NCBI GenBank assembly: GCA_045651205.1
Contig: JAZRSA010000013.1
Location: 1 to 10,621 of the forward strand
Length of the DNA stretch: 10,621 bases
Reading direction: 5' to 3'
Source of the DNA: UMGS1649 sp045651205
Lineage (GTDB): Bacteria > Bacillota > Clostridia > TANB77 > CAG-465
Shown here: positions 5,969 to 10,621 of the stretch, one piece after another
Numbering within the stretch: the first letter of the stretch is position 1
Layout of the letters: every line of letters starts with the position of its first letter
Notes under the pieces: model-generated
The model's database searches: none
Seen by the model: only the letters and a program-made list of their open reading frames with translations
What the model was told of the DNA's origin: nothing
Program-made: the position numbers and the translations under genes

Positions 5969-6307
5969 ATGGTACATCAAATGAGACTACAAGATTCACC
6001 TTTTAACAGCATTAAAGCTGGTACAAAGGATATAGAAATGAGACTTTATGATGAAAAAAGAAGAGCTATAAAGCCAGGAGATATAATAGAGTTTACTAAT
6101 ATAGTAACTGATGAAAAAGTAACAGCAGAAGTTTATGCATTACATATTTTTGAATCATTTAAAGATATGTATTTAGCTTTTAACAAAGTAAGACTTGGAT
6201 ATAAAGAAAGCGAAATAGCTCATCCACAAGATATGGCTAAGTTTTATCCAGAAGAAGAAATTAAAGAATTTAATGTAGTAGGAATTGAAATAAGACTAAT
6301 TAAGTAA
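5969..6307 (+). CDS. ASCH-domain protein
   Basis: This encodes a 112-residue, single-domain protein. The N-terminal half shows the ASCH signature: a short strand with His3 and Leu7, PFNSIKAGTKDIEMRLYDEKR at 11-31, then KPGDIIEF at 35-42. Gly18, Lys20, Glu23, Arg25 and Gly37-Asp38 are the expected conserved positions. ASCH domains have a beta-barrel related to PUA folds and are thought to bind RNA or modified nucleosides. One member, E. coli YqfB, hydrolyses N4-acetylcytidine. Whether this protein is an enzyme or a binding protein is not decided by the sequence. AAGGAGG (5953-5959) lies 9 bases before the ATG. The 47-base gap after the FemAB-family gene holds no terminator, so it is probably co-transcribed. 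Its place among a tRNA synthetase and a tRNA-dependent transferase fits an RNA-related task, but that is inference. Confidence 0.85.
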   Translation: MVHQMRLQDSPFNSIKAGTKDIEMRLYDEKRRAIKPGDIIEFTNIVTDEKVTAEVYALHIFESFKDMYLAFNKVRLGYKESEIAHPQDMAKFYPEEEIKEFNVVGIEIRLIK

Positions 6308-6339
6308 TAATAAACAAATGTAAGATAAGAGGAAGATAA

Positions 6340-8523
6340 ATGGTACTAGTAGGAAAGGTTTCACAAATTATATATAAAAATGAAAGCAATGGATATACTG
6401 TCTTTTTGATGAAATCAGAAGGAGAGTATGTTACTGCTGTAGGTGAAACTGGAGCTATAGAACCAGGAGATGAATACGAACTAGACGGTGAGTTTACTTA
6501 TCATAAATCTTATGGAGAACAATTTGCGTTTAAAACAATTACTAAAGTATTACCAAGTGATGCTACCGCTTTAATAGAGTATATTGCTAAAAGTGGTATA
6601 AAAGGGATTGGTAAGAAAACTGCAGAAAAAATAATAAAAATATATGGTGATGATGCTTTAGAAGTTATTAGATACAAACCAGACTTATTAATGGACATTA
6701 AAGGCTTTAATGATGAAAAAGCATATGCCTTAAGCGAATATATAAACGACGAATGGGAAAGATTTAATCTTACTTCATTCTTAAGTAAACATGGTATTGG
6801 TATTAATATGGCTATGAAAATATATGATGCTTTAGGAATTAATGCCGTAAATATAATAAAAGAAAATCCGTACGCTTTAATGGATTTTGTATCTAATCTA
6901 GATTTTAAGACTACAGATGCACTTGCAACAAGTCTTAATATAGATGCTACCCATCCAGATAGAGTTAAAGCAGGAATCATATATATTCTTACTTGGTATA
7001 TACGTGAAGGACATACTAATATAGACAAAGATTTGCTTTTAGATAATGCAGAAAGATTACTTGGTGTAAGCTCTGTGCATATAGAAGCAGCTTTAGAGAA
7101 TCTAAAACATAAAGATAAAGTTGTTATAGAGCCTAGAGATGAAAAAGAATTTGTATATAGAAAAAGTATGTATATCGCAGAACTTAATATAGCAAGAAAG
7201 ATTATAGAACTAACAAAGAAACCAACGCTTAATATTAAGCTAGATAAAGATATAGAAAAAGTATCTGAGGCACAAAGTATTGTACTTTCAGATACACAAA
7301 AAGAAGCTGTTAAGACAGCAATAAAAAACAATATTTCTGTAATAACTGGAGGTCCTGGTACTGGTAAGACTACAATAATTAAGTGTGTAATAGACATACT
7401 AAGAAAACGTGGACAAGACTATGTACTTGCAGCACCAACAGGAAGAGCAGCTAAAAGAATAACTGAAACAACAAGGGAAGAAGCTAAAACATTACATAGA
7501 CTTCTAGAAATAACAAAGATAGAAGATACGGATATAGATACATTTGTAAATTTTCCTGTATCTGTAATAGATAAAGATGTATTAATTATAGATGAAGCGT
7601 CTATGATAGATACAATACTTATGAACAATGTAATGAAAGCTTTATCTGATCATACAAAGTTAATTATAGTTGGAGATAGTGATCAATTACCATCTGTAGG
7701 TGCAGGTAATGTACTTAAAGATATAATTAACTCAAATGTTGTAAACACAGTATGCTTAACAGAAATATATAGACAAAGTGCAAAGAGCGATATAATAATG
7801 GGAGCACACAGCGTTAAGGCTGGTGAGCACATTAGCTTCAAATCTAAAGATACAGATTTATATTATATCGAAACAAACAGCGTAGAAGAGACTAAAAAGG
7901 AATTAGAGAGCCTTTTAACTCATAGGATAAAGAATTTCTTTGGTGAGGATTTAGCCTTAAATACGCAGGTTATAACGCCAATAAAGAAGACTGAAATTGG
8001 TACACATGAACTTAATAAATTAATTCAAGGAATAACACTAAATCCTAATGATGAAATGCGTCATAGAAAAATGGGAGACAGAGTATTCTATGAAAACGAT
8101 AAAGTAATGCAAGTTAAAAATAATTATGATATTAATTGGGACTATGAAGGTGTACAAGGTACAGGTATATACAATGGGGATATTGGATATATTGAAACAA
8201 TTAATACAAAAGATGAATATTTAATTGTAGACTTTGATGGAAAGAAAACAAGATATGACTTTGACGAACTTGATCAACTTGAGCATGCATATGCAGTCAC
8301 TGTTCATAAGAGTCAAGGAAGCGAATTTGATGCAGTTATAATTCCAGTATATGTTTGCTTTGAAAAACTGTTTAATCGTAATTTGATATATACTGCTATG
8401 ACAAGAGCAAAAAGACTTTTAATATTTATTGGAAGACGCTCTGTTATAGATTATATGATAGATAATACTAATGAAAAAGCTAGAACAACTGGCTTAAAAT
8501 ACAAAATAGAGATTTTAATGTAG
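6340..8523 (+). CDS. recD2: RecD2-type SF1B DNA helicase
   Basis: This encodes a 727-residue 5'-3' DNA helicase of the RecD2 (YrrC) type, found in bacteria where it acts without RecBC in repair and replication-fork maintenance. The N-terminal region carries a beta-rich domain (about 1-70) and tandem helix-hairpin-helix elements (for example GIKGIGKKTAEK, 86-97), the feature that separates RecD2 from RecD of RecBCD. Helicase motifs follow in order: Walker A GGPGTGKTT (337-345), APTGRAAKR, Walker B DEAS (418-421), motif III GDSDQLPSVG (445-454), EIYRQ (475-479), AYAVTVHKSQG (650-660) and YTAMTRAK (684-691). All key residues are present, so it should be active. It is somewhat shorter than the B. 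subtilis protein. A GAGGA ribosome site lies 7 bases before the ATG. The stop codon is 12 bases before the KAP NTPase gene. Confidence 0.96.
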   Translation: MVLVGKVSQIIYKNESNGYTVFLMKSEGEYVTAVGETGAIEPGDEYELDGEFTYHKSYGEQFAFKTITKVLPSDATALIEYIAKSGIKGIGKKTAEKIIKIYGDDALEVIRYKPDLLMDIKGFNDEKAYALSEYINDEWERFNLTSFLSKHGIGINMAMKIYDALGINAVNIIKENPYALMDFVSNLDFKTTDALATSLNIDATHPDRVKAGIIYILTWYIREGHTNIDKDLLLDNAERLLGVSSVHIEAALENLKHKDKVVIEPRDEKEFVYRKSMYIAELNIARKIIELTKKPTLNIKLDKDIEKVSEAQSIVLSDTQKEAVKTAIKNNISVITGGPGTGKTTIIKCVIDILRKRGQDYVLAAPTGRAAKRITETTREEAKTLHRLLEITKIEDTDIDTFVNFPVSVIDKDVLIIDEASMIDTILMNNVMKALSDHTKLIIVGDSDQLPSVGAGNVLKDIINSNVVNTVCLTEIYRQSAKSDIIMGAHSVKAGEHISFKSKDTDLYYIETNSVEETKKELESLLTHRIKNFFGEDLALNTQVITPIKKTEIGTHELNKLIQGITLNPNDEMRHRKMGDRVFYENDKVMQVKNNYDINWDYEGVQGTGIYNGDIGYIETINTKDEYLIVDFDGKKTRYDFDELDQLEHAYAVTVHKSQGSEFDAVIIPVYVCFEKLFNRNLIYTAMTRAKRLLIFIGRRSVIDYMIDNTNEKARTTGLKYKIEILM

Positions 8524-8535
8524 TAGGGGGTATTT

Positions 8536-10497
8536 ATGAAAGAGTTAGTAGAAAGTATTGAAAATTATATCAGAAAGCCATATACAGATTACGCTGTTAT
8601 GATAAATGGTGAATGGGGCAGTGGTAAAACACACTTTTGGAACCATAAGTTAAGACAAAGAATAGAAAACATAGCAAACGAAGAAGGAAAGAGATATAAA
8701 ACTATATATATATCGTTATATGGTATAAATAGTATTGAAGAAATAAGTAAAAAGATATTCTTAGAAACAAATCCTATGATATCTAAATCGCTTAAAAAGT
8801 TTGTAGAAGATTCTGATGGGAACGTAATCCCAGAGTATGTTAAAACAGGTATAGACATAGCTAATTTATATGGAGCTATGAATACAAATACTCAAATGGA
8901 CTTTGCTAAAGCGTTTTCAACAGATGATAAAGTGTTATGCTTCGACGACCTTGAAAGAGCGAATATAGATATTATAGATATACTAGGATATATAAACAAT
9001 TTCGTTGAACATGATGGAATTAAAACAATTCTTATTTGTAACGAAAAAGAACTTGCGACTAAGTTTAAGAATAATAATATAGAAATGAAAACATTAATAG
9101 CAACTATGCTTTTAAAAGAAGAAGGAGCTATTAATAATGAAGATAAATTAGAACCATTTGTAAACAAACTAGATTCTAAAATTAAAAGTATTTTTGATAG
9201 AACTAATGCTTATGAAAGAATCAAAGAAAAGCTAATTGGTGAGTGTTTTGAATATATGCCAGAATATACATATATATTAAATGGTATGATAATGAAATAT
9301 GAATACAATTTATCTTTATCTAAATTCTTAAAAGAAGAGATGTCTACAATAATAGCTACATTTAATAAAACAAATACAAAGAATCTAAGAGTATTAAAAC
9401 ATGCTTTAAATGATTTTGAAAGAATATTCGCTGCTGTAAAGGATGCATATCCAGAAACACCAAGAGATGTTTTAAGAACATTATTAATGTTTACTATAGC
9501 AATCTCTTTTGAAATAAAAGTTGGTAGCGAAGTAAAACAAATATTTACAGATGTAGAATCTAACGAAGAATATCTATCTTACATATATACTTCAAGTTTA
9601 ATTAATGATCAAAAAGGATATTACTTACGTGAATTCGATACAAGATATTTCTTAAATTCAAAAGAAGAATATAGATTCTTCAAATTTGTAGAAGTATATG
9701 TAAGAAAAAGAATATTTGATGAAAAAATATTTGGTTCAAATATGAAAGAAATGCTAAATCAAAAAGCAGATAAGCGTTCTGATCCAAACTATATGAAGCT
9801 TTTAACAGGTGCATATTGGAAGCTTTCAGACTTTGACTTTAGTATCTTAAGAGAACAAGTATTATATGATATTAAAGAGGGAAATGTTCCTTCTAAAGAT
9901 TATGTTAAAGTATTTGCAGTATACAAATATCTAAACGATATGCAAATAATAACTGTAGATATGTCAGATGTAAAATCAAAATTTGTAACAGGATACAAAC
10001 TATCTTTAACAAACGAATCTAGATATAAAATAGATTTAGACTCAGTAAGCGAAGTAACTGATGTTGAAGATGCAATGGTAAAAGAATTTGCAGATGAATG
10101 CAAGAAGATGAAAGATATAATTTATGATGAATGCATACGTGAAAAAGTAGGATATCTATTTAAAAATCTTGTAGATAATATAGACGAATTCTATAAGCAA
10201 ATGATAGGACCATACAGTACAATACCTGTATTTGCTAAATATGAAATGTCTGTACTATATGATAGATTAAGAGATGTAAAAAATAATGATTTATATAACA
10301 TAGTAAGTATAATGGGTACAAGATATGACGGCAAAGAAGAACTTTTAAAGCAAGATCAAACAAATCTTAAGAAATTTGCTGAAATAATAGATGAAAAGGC
10401 AGATACATTTGGCAGTACAATTAAGAGAGCGTTAATTAAAAACTTAAGTGCCGAAATTAAGAAGATATTAAAAAGAACCGAAAAAGTTGAGGAATAA
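8536..10497 (+). CDS. KAP-family P-loop NTPase
   Basis: This encodes a 653-residue protein. Its N-terminus matches the KAP NTPase pattern: Walker A GEWGSGKT at 25-32, Walker B CFDDLER at 135-141 with paired aspartates, a polar sensor ILICNE at 165-170, and NLRVLKH at 283-289 resembling the late arginine motif of KAP proteins. KAP proteins often carry membrane helices between the Walker motifs. I see none here, so this should be a cytosolic form. From about 300 to 653 the chain is helical, rich in charged and aromatic residues, and unlike any domain I can name; the last 50 residues are strongly basic. AGGGGG (8524-8529) sits between the recD2 stop and the ATG, so the two genes are very likely co-translated. 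The family includes PifA, a phage-exclusion protein, but also many proteins without known function. A defence or DNA-linked role here is inference. Confidence 0.85.
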   Translation: MKELVESIENYIRKPYTDYAVMINGEWGSGKTHFWNHKLRQRIENIANEEGKRYKTIYISLYGINSIEEISKKIFLETNPMISKSLKKFVEDSDGNVIPEYVKTGIDIANLYGAMNTNTQMDFAKAFSTDDKVLCFDDLERANIDIIDILGYINNFVEHDGIKTILICNEKELATKFKNNNIEMKTLIATMLLKEEGAINNEDKLEPFVNKLDSKIKSIFDRTNAYERIKEKLIGECFEYMPEYTYILNGMIMKYEYNLSLSKFLKEEMSTIIATFNKTNTKNLRVLKHALNDFERIFAAVKDAYPETPRDVLRTLLMFTIAISFEIKVGSEVKQIFTDVESNEEYLSYIYTSSLINDQKGYYLREFDTRYFLNSKEEYRFFKFVEVYVRKRIFDEKIFGSNMKEMLNQKADKRSDPNYMKLLTGAYWKLSDFDFSILREQVLYDIKEGNVPSKDYVKVFAVYKYLNDMQIITVDMSDVKSKFVTGYKLSLTNESRYKIDLDSVSEVTDVEDAMVKEFADECKKMKDIIYDECIREKVGYLFKNLVDNIDEFYKQMIGPYSTIPVFAKYEMSVLYDRLRDVKNNDLYNIVSIMGTRYDGKEELLKQDQTNLKKFAEIIDEKADTFGSTIKRALIKNLSAEIKKILKRTEKVEE

Positions 10498-10518
10498 TAT
10501 ATACAATATTAAAAATAA

Positions 10519-10547
10519 AAAAAGAAGTGTAATATGCACTTCTTTTT
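10519..10547 (+). terminator. Intrinsic terminator of the cysS operon
   Basis: AAAAAGAAGTG (10519-10529) pairs with CACTTCTTTTT (10537-10547) around a 7-base loop, and the right arm doubles as the T tract. It lies 22 bases after the KAP NTPase stop. The A-rich left flank means it could also work for transcription arriving on the minus strand. Confidence 0.9.
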
Positions 10548-10554
10548 ATTTAAC

Positions 10555-10596
10555 TATTGTACAATATAAAAATATATAATAATATATATGTATAAT
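10555..10596 (+). promoter_or_regulatory. Possible promoter with overlapping 12-base palindrome
   Basis: TATTGTACAATA (10555-10566) is a perfect palindrome. TTGTAC inside it (10557-10562) could be a -35 box, with TAATAT (10580-10585) 17 bases on. TATAAT also occurs at 10575-10580 and 10591-10596, but at unsuitable spacing from that -35. The palindrome is a plausible repressor site, but A+T richness weakens all calls here. Confidence 0.4.
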
Positions 10597-10610
10597 ATAG
10601 AGGTATACAT

Positions 10611-10621
10611 ATGAGAAATAA
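10611..10621 (+). CDS. Start of an unidentified gene (partial, cut by window edge)
   Basis: ATG at 10611 begins Met-Arg-Asn and runs off the window. AGAGG (10599-10603) sits 7 bases upstream, and a possible promoter lies before it. Three codons give no hint of the product. The preceding terminator shows it is outside the cysS operon. Confidence 0.5.

Noticed and set aside
6510..7397. Minus-strand open frame of 295 codons opposite recD2
   Set aside because: It lies wholly inside a well-conserved helicase gene, has no ribosome site, and its protein is a low-complexity run of Ser, Ile and Leu typical of an antisense shadow in A+T-rich DNA.
1..10621. CRISPR array, tRNA or rRNA genes, insertion sequence or prophage boundary
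   Set aside because: No spaced direct repeats, no tRNA cloverleaf, no rRNA signature, and no transposase, integrase or duplicated ends were seen.

Overview
This window comes from a low-GC, endospore-forming Firmicute, most likely a member of the Clostridia. The support is the strong A+T bias, heavy use of AGA/ATA/AAA codons, strong purine-rich ribosome binding sites before nearly every gene, and the 3' end of a spoIIIA sporulation operon. I cannot name a genus from the sequence. Every gene I support lies on the + strand.

Region 1 (1-1241) is the tail of the spoIIIA operon: the last 38 codons of a probable spoIIIAF, then complete spoIIIAG and spoIIIAH. These encode parts of the channel joining mother cell and forespore during engulfment.

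Region 2 (1242-1631) is a 390-base gap without a credible protein gene. It is not empty. A near-consensus sigma-A promoter with an extended -10 starts one base after the spoIIIAH stop codon. It is followed by about 250 bases that fold into a long-range helix, three hairpins and a possible pseudoknot. Next comes a pyrimidine-rich stretch with a 9-base match to the anti-Shine-Dalgarno tail of 16S rRNA, and then a strong 3' hairpin. I read this as a structured small RNA of no family I recognise, and it is the most interesting object in the window. A second sigma-A promoter drives the next gene.

Region 3 (1632-3326) is one gene for a 550-residue protein. It has a single N-terminal membrane anchor and a C-terminal array of BspA-like repeats whose cysteines recur exactly every 23 residues. 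A clear intrinsic terminator follows.

Region 4 (3362-10547) is a probable five-gene operon with a promoter at its head, no visible internal terminator and a terminator at its end. The genes are cysS (cysteinyl-tRNA synthetase), a FemAB-family aminoacyltransferase, a small ASCH-domain protein, recD2 (SF1B helicase) and a KAP-type P-loop NTPase. The first two plausibly share tRNA-linked chemistry. The last two are separated by only 12 bases and are candidates for a shared job in DNA maintenance or defence, although nothing here proves that. After the operon terminator, a palindrome overlaps a possible promoter for a gene that is cut by the window edge.
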